Assembly: GCF_016817355.1 (NCBI RefSeq)
Contig: NZ_JADOTT010000010.1
Coordinates: forward strand, 33,400 to 97,399
Source: Maricaulis parjimensis
GTDB taxonomy: Bacteria > Pseudomonadota > Alphaproteobacteria > Caulobacterales > Maricaulaceae
Length of the DNA: 64,000 bases
Reading direction: 5' to 3'
Shown in pieces: positions 1 through 12,702 of the stretch (position 1 is the stretch's first letter; every line of letters starts with the position of its first letter). A model generated the notes under the pieces. That model worked only from the letters and a program-made list of their open reading frames with translations, was not told the origin of the DNA and made no database searches. The position numbers were made by a program, and so were the translations under genes.

Positions 1-629
<629 letters not shown>

Positions 630-635
630 TCAGTC

Positions 636-4709
<4,074 letters not shown>

Positions 4710-4862
4710 GTCGGCTCCCTTCGCAGACAGCACTGCGCAATATGAAGCGGGGATCGTCCCCGCGCCGCCGTTCCGGTGGATCAGGGTGTGACCCCTTCTC
4801 CGGTTTTATGCGGCCCTGCCTGGAACGGCAGCGGCAGAACCGCGAAACAGCGAAGACGGGCT

Positions 4863-4894
4863 AACGGGCGCGCAGGAATCCCCGCGCGCCCGTT
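4863..4894 (-). promoter_or_regulatory. Stem-loop between rplL and rpoB (attenuator or processing-site candidate)
   Basis: A perfect 11-bp inverted repeat (arms 4863-4873 and 4884-4894, core CGGGCGCGC/GCGCGCCCG) with a 10-base loop. On the minus-strand transcript it is followed by AGCCCGTC rather than a run of U, so it is not a classical terminator. In E. coli the rplL-rpoB gap carries an attenuator and an RNase III site that lower rpoBC expression relative to the L7/L12 gene. By position this stem is the likely counterpart; the function is inferred. Confidence 0.55.
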
Positions 4895-4922
4895 GCACCG
4901 TCTCGGTCACGCCGAAGCGTGA

Positions 4923-5297
4923 TTATTTCAGCTCGACAGAAGCGCCTGCAGCTTCGAGCTTGGCTTTGATGTCCTCGGCCTCGGCCTTCGGAGCGCCTTC
5001 TTTGACAGCCTTCGGAGCGCCTTCGACGAGTTCCTTGGCTTCTTTCAGGCCCAGGCCCGTGATGGCGCGGACTTCTTTGATGACGTTGATCTTCTTGTCG
5101 CCGGCAGAAGCCAGGATGACGTCGAATTCGTCCTTCTCTTCAGCAGCGGCGCCAGCGTCGCCACCACCGGCCGGGCCAGCAACCGCAACAGCAGCAGCGG
5201 CCTTGATGCCTTTTTCTTCGAGAAGATCGTTCAGTTCCTTGGCTTCAAGGATGGTCAGCGAAAGCAGTTCTTCGCAGAGTTTAGCTACATCAGCCAT
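4923..5297 (-). CDS. rplL: 50S ribosomal protein L7/L12
   Basis: Stalk protein of the large ribosomal subunit that recruits translation GTPases; 124 residues, the normal length. It has an N-terminal dimerisation helix region ([23 protein letters not shown]), an Ala/Gly-rich hinge (about residues 33-52) and the conserved C-terminal domain with [20 protein letters not shown]. It begins 54 bp downstream of rplJ and both are translated from the L10 leader transcript. Identity is certain. Confidence 0.99.
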   Translation of the reverse strand: MADVAKLCEELLSLTILEAKELNDLLEEKGIKAAAAVAVAGPAGGGDAGAAAEEKDEFDVILASAGDKKINVIKEVRAITGLGLKEAKELVEGAPKAVKEGAPKAEAEDIKAKLEAAGASVELK

Positions 5298-5351
5298 TTG
5301 TTCAATTCCTTGCAGAGTTCAGTGTGTCAGTTCGATAAGCGGAGAATGACG

Positions 5352-5867
5352 TTACGCGTCGGCCTTTTCCTGGATGACGGCAATTGCGCCAGCCAGACCC
5401 TGACCCGGCGCCATAAGGCGCTGAGCAACCTGGGATGCCTGCCCCATGAGGCGGGCAGAAATGGTGGCAATAAGCTCTTCGCGGGACGGCATCTTGGAGA
5501 GCGCTTCGATACCGCTGGCATCGAAAACGTCTTCTTCCATGAAGCCACCGAGAATAACGAGCTTCTTGTTGTCCTTCGCGTAGTCCACCAGCACCTTCGG
5601 CGCCGCGACAAAGTCTTCCGAATAAGCGATGGCGACCGGACCTGTGAACAGGTCGGCAGCGCCCTCACCCGGCTTGCCTTGAAGAGCGATCTTGGCGAGG
5701 CGGTTGCGAACCACCTTGAACGTGCCACCAAGCTCGCGGAGCTTGGCGCGCAAATTCGTCATTTCCGCAACGGTCATGCCCGTATAGTGGGTCATCACCA
5801 CGGATCCAGCGCTCGAGAAGATGCCTTCCAGCTCTTCGACGGACGCTTCTTTTTGTGTGCGATCCAT
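5352..5867 (-). CDS. rplJ: 50S ribosomal protein L10
   Basis: Stalk base protein that binds L7/L12 dimers and 23S rRNA, 171 residues. The start [17 protein letters not shown] at 5867 is supported by CAGGGAG about eight bases upstream; the reading frame stays open further upstream but without a credible start. The core matches the family ([42 protein letters not shown]), and the C-terminal helix that anchors L7/L12 is present. Members of this family commonly repress their own mRNA by binding its leader, and a candidate leader structure lies immediately upstream. Confidence 0.98.
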   Translation of the reverse strand: MDRTQKEASVEELEGIFSSAGSVVMTHYTGMTVAEMTNLRAKLRELGGTFKVVRNRLAKIALQGKPGEGAADLFTGPVAIAYSEDFVAAPKVLVDYAKDNKKLVILGGFMEEDVFDASGIEALSKMPSREELIATISARLMGQASQVAQRLMAPGQGLAGAIAVIQEKADA

Positions 5868-6181
5868 TGCGGACTCCCTGTTTGAACCGTCCACCGCGGA
5901 CGGTTCGGTGAAAACGCCATGCGGAGCGCCTTCCCCTGTGCACAGGTTGGGCACGCCGTACGGCGCGTCCTGTCCCAGGGCTTGAACCGACAGACCCCCC
6001 TGCAAAAAGGATGGTCAGATCGATCTCGCTCTGTCTCACCCAGGGCCCAAATTGGATTAAGGCAGAACCTTCGCAGGCCCCGCCCCCTGAGATCTCGGAC
6101 AGGCCGGCCTCTTTCCAAAACGCGGAAAAAGACCGGGTCAGCCCGGCCGGATAAAGCCTGCCGGGCTGAAACTCAAGTCTT
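5868..6181 (-). promoter_or_regulatory. rplJL leader region (314 bp, no gene)
   Basis: The gap between rplA and rplJ holds no plausible gene. It carries a terminator-like stem-loop just after rplA (listed separately). Right before the rplJ ribosome-binding site there is a perfect 9-bp hairpin (arms 5884-5892 and 5898-5906, GAACCGTCC/GGACGGTTC, 5-base loop). Leaders of this position bind L10/L12 and control rplJL translation in many bacteria. That role is inferred here; I did not find an unambiguous kink-turn by eye. Confidence 0.5.
6126..6169 (-). terminator. Terminator/attenuator after rplA
   Basis: Inverted repeat TCAGCCCGGC (6138-6147) and GCCGGGCTGA (6160-6169) with a 12-base loop. On the minus-strand transcript the stem is followed seven bases later by five U residues (A-run at 6126-6130). 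It lies directly downstream of the rplA stop and probably gives partial termination between rplKA and rplJL. Confidence 0.6.
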
Positions 6182-6877
6182 TTACGCCGAAACGGCGTCA
6201 GACGTGTCGATTTTTACGCCCGGGCCCATCGTGGAGCTCAGAGCAATGCGCTTGACATAGGTGCCCTTGGCCCCCGTCGGCTTGGCCTTGACGACTGCCG
6301 AGATCAGCGCGCGGACATTTTCCGCCAGCTGGCCTTCAGTGAAGCTCGCCTTGCCGACACCGGCGTGGATGATACCAGCCTTCTCGACGCGGAACTCCAC
6401 AGCACCGCCCTTGGAGGCGCCGACAGCCTTGGTCACATCCATGGTCACCGTACCGACCTTCGGGTTCGGCATCATGCCGCGCGGACCGAGGATCTTACCC
6501 AGACGGCCGACCAGCGGCATCATGTCCGGGGTCGCAATGACCTTGTCGAAATTGATGTTGCCGCCCTGGATCTGTTCCATCAGATCTTCGGCGCCAACGA
6601 CGTCGGCACCGGCCTTCGTGGCCTCTTCAGCCTTCGGGCCCTTGGCGAACACTGCGACGCGGACGGAACGGCCCGTGCCGTTCGGCAGTTCGCAGACACC
6701 GCGAACCATCTGGTCGGCGTGGCGCGGGTCAACACCCAGATTGATCGCCAGCTCGATGGTCTCATCGAACTTGGCCTTGGCATTGGCCTTCACGTGCTTG
6801 ACAGCATCGTCGACCGTGTAGAGCGCGTCGCGATCAATGGTTTCGCGCGCAGCAGAAAGACGCTTTCCGATAGCCAT
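6182..6877 (-). CDS. rplA: 50S ribosomal protein L1
   Basis: Binds 23S rRNA at the L1 stalk near the E site, 231 residues, normal length. The signature region [18 protein letters not shown] is present at about residues 128-145, with the family termini ([12 protein letters not shown] and [18 protein letters not shown]). It starts four bases after the rplK stop, so the two are translationally close. L1 often represses the rplKA mRNA in other bacteria; no operator structure was resolved here. Identity is certain. Confidence 0.99.
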   Translation of the reverse strand: MAIGKRLSAARETIDRDALYTVDDAVKHVKANAKAKFDETIELAINLGVDPRHADQMVRGVCELPNGTGRSVRVAVFAKGPKAEEATKAGADVVGAEDLMEQIQGGNINFDKVIATPDMMPLVGRLGKILGPRGMMPNPKVGTVTMDVTKAVGASKGGAVEFRVEKAGIIHAGVGKASFTEGQLAENVRALISAVVKAKPTGAKGTYVKRIALSSTMGPGVKIDTSDAVSA

Positions 6878-6881
6878 GATC

Positions 6882-7310
6882 TTACTCCGTCACTTCCAGA
6901 CCCATGGAACGGGCGGAACCGGCGATGATTTTCGTCGCCTGGTCCAGATCGTTCGCATTCAGGTCCTTGAACTTCGCTTCAGCGATCTCACGGCACTGCG
7001 CCATGGAGACCGAACCAGCCACGGAAGAGCCCGGAGCCTGGCTGCCCTTTTGGATCTTCGCAGCCTTCTTCAGATAGAAGCTGGCCGGCGGGGTTGCGAT
7101 CTCGAAGGTGAAGGACTTGTCCGAGAAGACGGTGATGGTCGTCGGGATCGGCATCCCTTTTTCCATCTCCTGGGTCTTCGCGTTGAAGGCCTTACAGAAT
7201 TCCATGATGTTCACGCCGCGTTGACCCAGAGCCGGGCCGATCGGCGGAGACGGGTTTGCAGCGCCAGCCGGCACTTGCAGTTTGATATAGCCGTCGATTT
7301 TCTTGGCCAT
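6882..7310 (-). CDS. rplK: 50S ribosomal protein L11
   Basis: Part of the GTPase-associated centre of the 50S subunit, 142 residues, normal length. The N-terminal proline-rich switch ([21 protein letters not shown]) and the C-terminal rRNA-binding domain ([20 protein letters not shown] and SARSMGLEV) are intact. It lies 101 bp after nusG, with a short hairpin in the gap, and four bases before rplA. Identity is certain. Confidence 0.99.
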   Translation of the reverse strand: MAKKIDGYIKLQVPAGAANPSPPIGPALGQRGVNIMEFCKAFNAKTQEMEKGMPIPTTITVFSDKSFTFEIATPPASFYLKKAAKIQKGSQAPGSSVAGSVSMAQCREIAEAKFKDLNANDLDQATKIIAGSARSMGLEVTE

Positions 7311-7330
7311 GTCACCACTCCAAAGTTAAA

Positions 7331-7349
7331 GGCCGCGCCTGTCGCGGCC
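7331..7349 (-). promoter_or_regulatory. Hairpin between nusG and rplK
   Basis: A 7-bp GC-only inverted repeat (GGCCGCG at 7331-7337, CGCGGCC at 7343-7349, 5-base loop) followed on the minus strand by TTTAAC. It may be a weak attenuator separating secE-nusG from rplKAJL. The U-tract is too short for a confident terminator call. Confidence 0.35.
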
Positions 7350-7411
7350 CCGGTGGGTTTGCGGTACGGCCCGGCATGGACTTGGCGCCGGCACCTCCCG
7401 CAGATTTACGC

Positions 7412-7945
7412 TCAGGCGGTTTTTTCGACCTGGGCGTATTCCAGCTCGACCGGGGTGGCCCGGCCGAAAATATTGATGGCAACCTTCAGGCGGCCATTCT
7501 CGTCATCAACCTCTTCCACGACGCCATTGAAGCTCTGGAAGTGACCGTCGATGACATTGACGGTTTCGCCGATCTCGTAGGAGACGGTGGGACGCGGGCG
7601 TTCTGCATCCTCTTCCATCTGGCCGAGGATCCGCTTGACCTCATTCTCGGACACCGGGAGCGGCTTCTTGCCGGACCCCAGAAAGCCGGTGACTTTCGGC
7701 GTCGAGGTGACGAGGTGATAGGCTTGGTCCGTCATGTCCATCTTCACCAGGACATAACCGGGGAAATACTTGCGTTCGGAGTTGACCTTGCGGCCCTTGC
7801 GGACCTCGACAACATCCTCGGTCGGAACCAGGATTTCCTCGAACTTGTCTTCGAGCCCCTGGATCGCGGCCTCAATCTTGATGGCCTCAGCGACCTTCTT
7901 TTCGAAGTTCGAATAGGCGTGCACGATGTACCACTTGGCAGACAT
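7412..7945 (-). CDS. nusG: Transcription termination/antitermination factor NusG
   Basis: RNA polymerase elongation factor that couples transcription to ribosomes and Rho, 177 residues. It has the NGN domain (WYIVHAYSNFEKKVAEAIK at the N terminus, KYFPGYVLVKMDMTDQAYHLV) and a C-terminal KOW domain (about residues 125-175, EIGETVNVIDGHFQSFNGVV). It sits 11 bp after secE, the usual pairing. Identity is certain. Confidence 0.99.
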   Translation of the reverse strand: MSAKWYIVHAYSNFEKKVAEAIKIEAAIQGLEDKFEEILVPTEDVVEVRKGRKVNSERKYFPGYVLVKMDMTDQAYHLVTSTPKVTGFLGSGKKPLPVSENEVKRILGQMEEDAERPRPTVSYEIGETVNVIDGHFQSFNGVVEEVDDENGRLKVAINIFGRATPVELEYAQVEKTA

Positions 7946-7956
7946 ACAGCCTCCTC

Positions 7957-8217
7957 CTATGGGCGCAGGGACAGCAGGAAATTCACGGCCGTGCGAATTC
8001 CGAGGTCCACACCCCAGAAGAACAGCATCGCGATGACCGACAGGACCAGGACCATGATCGTCGACACGATCAGTTCCTGACGGGTCGTCCAGGTCACCTT
8101 GCGGGCTTCCTGGCGCACCTGGGCCAGATACTGGAACGGTCCAGCCCGGCGCTTCTTCGGCGCCGCCGTATCAGCCTTGGCCTGAGCCGGCGTCTTATTC
8201 TTCGCGTTCCGCGTCAT
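7957..8217 (-). CDS. secE: Preprotein translocase subunit SecE
   Basis: Small essential subunit of the SecYEG protein-conducting channel, 86 residues. As in most alphaproteobacteria it is the short form with one transmembrane helix (about residues 49-70), preceded by the conserved amphipathic segment QVRQEARKVTWTTRQE. I take ATG at 8217; a TTG directly in front is the alternative. The ribosome-binding site is weak. It lies 79 bp downstream of tRNA-Trp and 11 bp before nusG. Confidence 0.95.
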   Translation of the reverse strand: MTRNAKNKTPAQAKADTAAPKKRRAGPFQYLAQVRQEARKVTWTTRQELIVSTIMVLVLSVIAMLFFWGVDLGIRTAVNFLLSLRP

Positions 8218-8296
8218 CAAAGTCCATCTGGCCCCTCAGGGCCCTGTTTTCAATCGGTTCAGGCGAAATGCCTGGCCTAATTCCGTCGAAGCGGCA

Positions 8297-8372
8297 TGGC
8301 AGGGGCGGAGGGACTCGAACCCCCGACCCTCGGTTTTGGAGACCGATGCTCTACCAACTGAGCTACACCCCT
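8297..8372 (-). tRNA. tRNA-Trp (CCA anticodon)
   Basis: Read on the minus strand this is a full cloverleaf of 76 bases with encoded CCA (8299-8297). The acceptor AGGGGTG pairs with CGCCCCT, the D arm is GCTCAGTTGGTAGAGC, the anticodon loop is CTCCAAA with anticodon CCA, and the T arm contains GGTTCGAGTCC. It is in the standard place directly before secE. Confidence 0.97.
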
Positions 8373-8505
8373 AGGCCGCGCGCGCGGAATAGCACGGTGA
8401 CAAGGCCACCGCCACATCCGAAGCGCAGCTGTCTACAATGCTATCGGGGAGATGAAAACAGCTAAATCGCAGATTTGTGCGGTCGTCCGCACACGCCGCG
8501 ACAGC

Positions 8506-9501
8506 TTATTCCGCGCGCCGGGCGTCGAGCACCCAGGCCAGAGGCGCCCCCCCCTCGCCCATGGATACCGTGCCGACACGGGTCACAGACAGCCCCCCGG
8601 CTGACAATTGCCCGGCCAGTGCGGACATATCTGCCTCGGTCTGAGCGACCCTCAGCATGGACGTCATCCGATGATGAAAAGCGTCCAGTTCCGCCGCCTG
8701 TCCGGCAATCCAGGCCTCCAGATCCTCGGTCCGGTAGGCGCCCAGCCGACCGGCGGCAGCCTGGATGTCCTGCACCAGCCGGCCCACAAAATCCCGGGCC
8801 GGTCCCGGTGCCGCCGGACCGACTGTCCGGGCGACGGTTTCAAGCGCCTGGCGAAGTGCATCGGCGCAGGCCTGGCCGTCCTCGCGACTGACAGAACCGG
8901 AAACGGCCTTCGGGATGGTGATGACATAGTCTCGCATCCGGTCGAGCAGTTCCGCCCCGACCACCGCCTCCAGCACGTCGGCATCCGCCTGACAGGCGTG
9001 CTCGACAGCCCCGCCTGCCACATGGACCAGCGCATTAAAACGCCCGCTCGGCCTGACGATCCGGCCGGCTTCGCCGAATGCCGCGGGCCCGGCATATTCC
9101 AGGCCGAACTGACTGACGACGACATCAAAACTACTGCTCGCAAAAGGAAGTTGGGCGCAATCCGCCACGGCCGCGTTTGCATCCAGCTGTCCGACGCTTG
9201 CCGCAGCGAGGCTGACGGCATCAAGGGAGACATCGCTGACCACGGCATTCAGACGGACGTCCGGCAGCGAGCCTGCGACCCTAGCCGCCAGCTGGAGCAC
9301 CTCGCCCTCGCCACACGCCAGATCGATCAGGTCGACCTGACCCGACGCCGGCAAGGCATCAGCCAGCACAGCGGACCAGTGGGATTGAAGTCGGCCGGCA
9401 GTCCCGGCATCCCGGAACCGGTGCTCGGACCCGGCGGCACGCCCCGTCCAGAACTGTTTCCAGGCCTTTGCCTCGGTGTGGTTTTCAGTGTTGAGCCCCA
9501 T
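8506..9501 (-). CDS. Class I SAM-dependent methyltransferase
   Basis: Predicted cytosolic methyltransferase of 331 residues; the substrate is unknown. The SAM-binding motif I is DLACGEGEVL (about residues 60-69), followed by an acidic motif around VVSDVSLDAV and a post-motif region FASSSFDVVVSQFGLEY typical of Methyltransf_11/25 domains. The C-terminal 130 residues are mostly helical with no recognised domain. It stands alone between tRNA-Trp and the TonB-dependent receptor gene, and a strong terminator separates it from that receptor. It is the first gene of a block inserted in the tuf/tRNA-Trp/secE string. Confidence 0.8.
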   Translation of the reverse strand: MGLNTENHTEAKAWKQFWTGRAAGSEHRFRDAGTAGRLQSHWSAVLADALPASGQVDLIDLACGEGEVLQLAARVAGSLPDVRLNAVVSDVSLDAVSLAAASVGQLDANAAVADCAQLPFASSSFDVVVSQFGLEYAGPAAFGEAGRIVRPSGRFNALVHVAGGAVEHACQADADVLEAVVGAELLDRMRDYVITIPKAVSGSVSREDGQACADALRQALETVARTVGPAAPGPARDFVGRLVQDIQAAAGRLGAYRTEDLEAWIAGQAAELDAFHHRMTSMLRVAQTEADMSALAGQLSAGGLSVTRVGTVSMGEGGAPLAWVLDARRAE

Positions 9502-9570
9502 GCGGGAAGCCTAGGCGGCGGCTTGAAGCCTGACAATGCAAACACCTGCGCTTGCCGTCCCGCATCAGCA

Positions 9571-9604
9571 CAAAAGAAAAGGGCGGGTCAAATGACCCGC
9601 CCTT
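9571..9604 (-). terminator. Rho-independent terminator of the TonB-dependent receptor gene
   Basis: A 12-bp perfect inverted repeat (AAGGGCGGGTCA at 9579-9590 and its complement at 9593-9604), followed on the minus strand by TTCTTTTG. It begins 26 bp past the receptor stop codon. This is a textbook intrinsic terminator. Confidence 0.9.
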
Positions 9605-9629
9605 CCCTGATTTGATGTTCTCGCTTCGA

Positions 9630-12422
9630 TTAGAAGCGCAGGCGTGCGCCCATGAACAGACGACGACCGAACGGATCGTACGTGGCCGGCCAGGTGTTGG
9701 CCTGCTCGGACGACGTGGAGGTCAGTTCCGGCGGCTGCTCGTCGAAGATGTTCTGGACACCCATCGTGACAGTCGCGGTTTCGCTCACATCGTAAGCAAA
9801 GGTCGCATCGAAGTAGCTGTAGGAGTCGATGCTCAGCTCGCGCTCGGAGACCTGACCAACGAGGGAACCCTCGATGTCCACGCCACCGTTGTAACGCCAG
9901 CGCAGGGAGGACGTCAGAGCACCCCAGTACCAGCTCGCCTGAACGACGTGCTTGTATTCCGGGGTCGGCTCGCCGCACTGGCCGCCGAAGAGGCCTTCGC
10001 ACGAAACGTAACCGGCGATGACAGACGTCTGGTAGCCGTTGTCGAGCGTGAACGTGGAGTAGTAGTTCACAGCGAACGAGCCGAGGTCCGAAGACAGGCC
10101 CATTTGCTCGGCATCCCAAGCATAGTCGGCGCGAACGTCGACACCTTCAGCCGCGAAGACGGCCAGGTTGGAAGACGTCAGTTCCGGCATGAACGGGTTC
10201 GCCATTTCACCGGTGGACGGGTTACGAGCACCGTTGAAGAAGTCGCACGACGTGGAGATGTCCTGGATGTAGCACTCGTCCAGCAGGTTTTGCAGGGACG
10301 GAGCCGCAATCGCGTTCTCGATCTCGATGTCGTAGTAGTCGACTTGCAGGGTGAAGCCAGCCAGGAAGGACGGCTGCCACACAGCACCGATGGTGAAGGT
10401 GTCAGCGGATTCTTCCTGAACGTTCGGGTTACCACCGAACAGGGCTTCGATCTGAGCGTTCGACTGGAACGCCGTTCCAACGGCAGCAGCCGGAACACCG
10501 GTTGCGATACAGTTGGCGTCGATCGTGGCCGAGGAGTAGGAACCCAGACCGCCGGAGCACGGGTCTTGTGCACCCGGGAAGCCGTTGGTGGCCGGAGCGA
10601 ACAGGTCGCTCACGTTCGGCGCACGGACAGCGCGGTTGAACTGAGCGCGGAAGCGCAGATCTTCAACCGGCTCCCAGCCGAAGCCAGCAGCGTAGGTCTG
10701 AGCCGTACCGATCGTGGAGTAATCCGAGAGACGGAAAGCGCCGGTGAAGTTCAGGCTTTCGATACCCGGACGGTCCGTGATGAGCGGCACGTCGACTTCG
10801 GTGAAGAACTCGTAGACGTCGAAGGAGCCTTCGATCGGCAGCGACTGGTTGAAGCCGCGAACATCCGGGCCGAGCACGGAGTCCGGACGGATGGAGGCGC
10901 TGTTCTCACGGTATTCAACACCGAAGACCAGAGCCGGAGCGACGTTCGCCATCGGCGAAGCCATGTTCTCCAGCGTGCCGGAGATCGCAGCAACAGCCTG
11001 GGTGGCTTCGATCACGTCGATCTGGGCACCCGTACGAGCGATGAAGTCAGCAGCGGCAGCGGAAACAGAGTCCGGGCCGTTGAAGACGTCGAGAGCCGGA
11101 GCCGTACAACCGCTGGCGATGGCCGTCGGGCCGCCGTCGCAGAGCAGAGCTTCCTGGAAGGCCGACACGGAAATGTTGCCGGACAGGATCTGGGAAACCG
11201 ACGAGCGCGAATAGTTGTAGAACGCGTCGTAGGACCAGTTTTCGCTCAGATCGCCGCGGAAACCGAAGACACCCTGGAAGGTGTTCGTGTCACGCAGCGA
11301 GTTACGCGTGGAGATTTCCTGCATACGGCGGTTGATGCGAATATCAGCCGTACCGTCACCATTGTTGGAAGCGGCGTCAGCGGAGATCAGCGCGGCCAGA
11401 GCCGGGGACAGGAACGGGTTGTCCAGGTTGATCGTCATGCCGAGCGTACCCGTCGGCGTCGGAGCCAGCTGGGAATCGACCACGTTGTTCGCGAACAGGC
11501 CGCGAGCATACATTTCGATGTTGTCGGCGATCTCGTACGTGGCGAAGCCAGAGATCATGTGACGTTCCTGCGGCAGTTGCAGGTAGTTGGTCGGCGCGTA
11601 GTTGTACGGCGTCCAAGCAACCGGAGCACCGGAGGTGTCGGTCGTCACGTCAAAGGCAGAACCAGCAGCCGGGCGGATACGCGAACCCGGAATGTTGGAA
11701 GAACCACCCGGATAGTAATCCGTGGAACCCGGACCGTTCGACCACCAGGCCTGCTGCGAGAAGGAGCGGGAGCCCTGGAAGACAGCTTCACGGTTGGTGT
11801 AACCGAAGTTCAGCACGGCATTACCACGACCATTGTCGAAGTTACCGCCAACCGTAACGGTCACGTCGGTGATGGCAGCGTCGCCTTCTTCGAGGGAGAA
11901 CTCGTGCGAAGCCGAGAACTCAACACCTTCGAAGTCATCACGCAGGATGAAGTTCACAACACCGGCAACAGCGTCAGAACCGTAAACGGCGGACGCACCA
12001 CCGGTCACAACGTCGACGCGCTCAACCATGGCAGCCGGGATGTTGTTCAGGTCGACGACCTGGTTGGCACCGGCGCCAACCATGCGCTGACCGTCAACCA
12101 GGACCAGCGTACGCGTGGTGCCCAGGCCGCGGAGCGACACGGTGGCCGTACCGTTACCCGGGTTGTTCGACGTAGCGTCGAAAGCCGGGATCAGCTGCGG
12201 CAGCGTGTTGAGAAGGTCTTCGGTGTTGACGACGTTGTTCAGCTCGAACATTTCCTCGTCAACCGAGGTGATCGGGCTCGGCGCCACGGTGTCGGTACGC
12301 TGAATGCGGGTACCGGTGATGACGACGATGTCGTCGTCCTGTGCCATCGCCGGCGCGGCCGCAGCCATGCCACCGATAAGCGTGCTGGCCATCAGGCAAG
12401 CTTTAAGGGAAGTCGGTCTCAC
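9630..12422 (-). CDS. TonB-dependent outer-membrane receptor
   Basis: Outer-membrane beta-barrel that takes up a scarce ligand with energy from TonB, 930 residues. The start is GTG at 12422, with GGAGGG seven bases before it. A signal peptide (MRPTSLKACLMAS, about residues 1-27, ending APAMA) is followed by the TonB-box region DIVVITGTRIQR. The plug domain then shows LVLVDGQRMVGAG and VERVDVVTGGASAVYGSDAVAGVVNFI. The barrel ends in FMGARLRF with the terminal phenylalanine needed for outer-membrane assembly. The ligand is unknown. A sigma-70-like promoter and a 5' hairpin precede it, and it lies downstream of the 2OG/sulfotransferase operon on the same strand. Confidence 0.93.
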   Translation of the reverse strand: MRPTSLKACLMASTLIGGMAAAAPAMAQDDDIVVITGTRIQRTDTVAPSPITSVDEEMFELNNVVNTEDLLNTLPQLIPAFDATSNNPGNGTATVSLRGLGTTRTLVLVDGQRMVGAGANQVVDLNNIPAAMVERVDVVTGGASAVYGSDAVAGVVNFILRDDFEGVEFSASHEFSLEEGDAAITDVTVTVGGNFDNGRGNAVLNFGYTNREAVFQGSRSFSQQAWWSNGPGSTDYYPGGSSNIPGSRIRPAAGSAFDVTTDTSGAPVAWTPYNYAPTNYLQLPQERHMISGFATYEIADNIEMYARGLFANNVVDSQLAPTPTGTLGMTINLDNPFLSPALAALISADAASNNGDGTADIRINRRMQEISTRNSLRDTNTFQGVFGFRGDLSENWSYDAFYNYSRSSVSQILSGNISVSAFQEALLCDGGPTAIASGCTAPALDVFNGPDSVSAAAADFIARTGAQIDVIEATQAVAAISGTLENMASPMANVAPALVFGVEYRENSASIRPDSVLGPDVRGFNQSLPIEGSFDVYEFFTEVDVPLITDRPGIESLNFTGAFRLSDYSTIGTAQTYAAGFGWEPVEDLRFRAQFNRAVRAPNVSDLFAPATNGFPGAQDPCSGGLGSYSSATIDANCIATGVPAAAVGTAFQSNAQIEALFGGNPNVQEESADTFTIGAVWQPSFLAGFTLQVDYYDIEIENAIAAPSLQNLLDECYIQDISTSCDFFNGARNPSTGEMANPFMPELTSSNLAVFAAEGVDVRADYAWDAEQMGLSSDLGSFAVNYYSTFTLDNGYQTSVIAGYVSCEGLFGGQCGEPTPEYKHVVQASWYWGALTSSLRWRYNGGVDIEGSLVGQVSERELSIDSYSYFDATFAYDVSETATVTMGVQNIFDEQPPELTSTSSEQANTWPATYDPFGRRLFMGARLRF

Positions 12423-12493
12423 TCTTAATCCCTCCGAGTAAGGTTGGTATGGGAAGCCCGCCCCTTCACGTTTGAAGGCAGAATCCCCCGCTC

Positions 12494-12516
12494 GGCGGAG
12501 CTCACGTTTCTCCGCC
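12494..12516 (-). promoter_or_regulatory. 5' leader hairpin of the TonB-dependent receptor mRNA
   Basis: Inverted repeat GGCGGAG (12494-12500) and CTCCGCC (12510-12516) with a 9-base loop, lying between the predicted promoter and the GTG start. It could affect mRNA stability or bind a regulator; nothing more can be said from sequence. Confidence 0.4.
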
Positions 12517-12524
12517 TTATTTGC

Positions 12525-12554
12525 AAAGTACCCATGCGAATAAGGAAGGGTCAA
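12525..12554 (-). promoter_or_regulatory. Predicted sigma-70-type promoter for the TonB-dependent receptor
   Basis: On the minus strand TTGACC (12554-12549) is separated by 18 bases from TACTTT (12530-12525), about 100 bp before the GTG start. The 280-bp gap 12423-12702 holds no gene other than this promoter and the leader hairpin. The promoter is predicted by eye only. Confidence 0.4.
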
Positions 12555-12702
12555 TGACACGGGACTGTCACAAGCGGCCCCGGAGCGCCATTCACGCCGC
12601 ACTGTTGCGATTTTGCCTCAGACCTATCCAGAAGCTCTCGAAAAAGCACGCATTCGCTTTCGATTTGCCACCCTGCTCACGATTAGCCGGGCAAATCGTG
12701 CG

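Noticed and set aside
9552..12428. A 958-codon open frame antisense to the first TonB-dependent receptor
   Set aside because: Its predicted protein is a low-complexity Arg/Val/Gly/Asp-rich string without a domain, explained by the receptor codon usage on the other strand.
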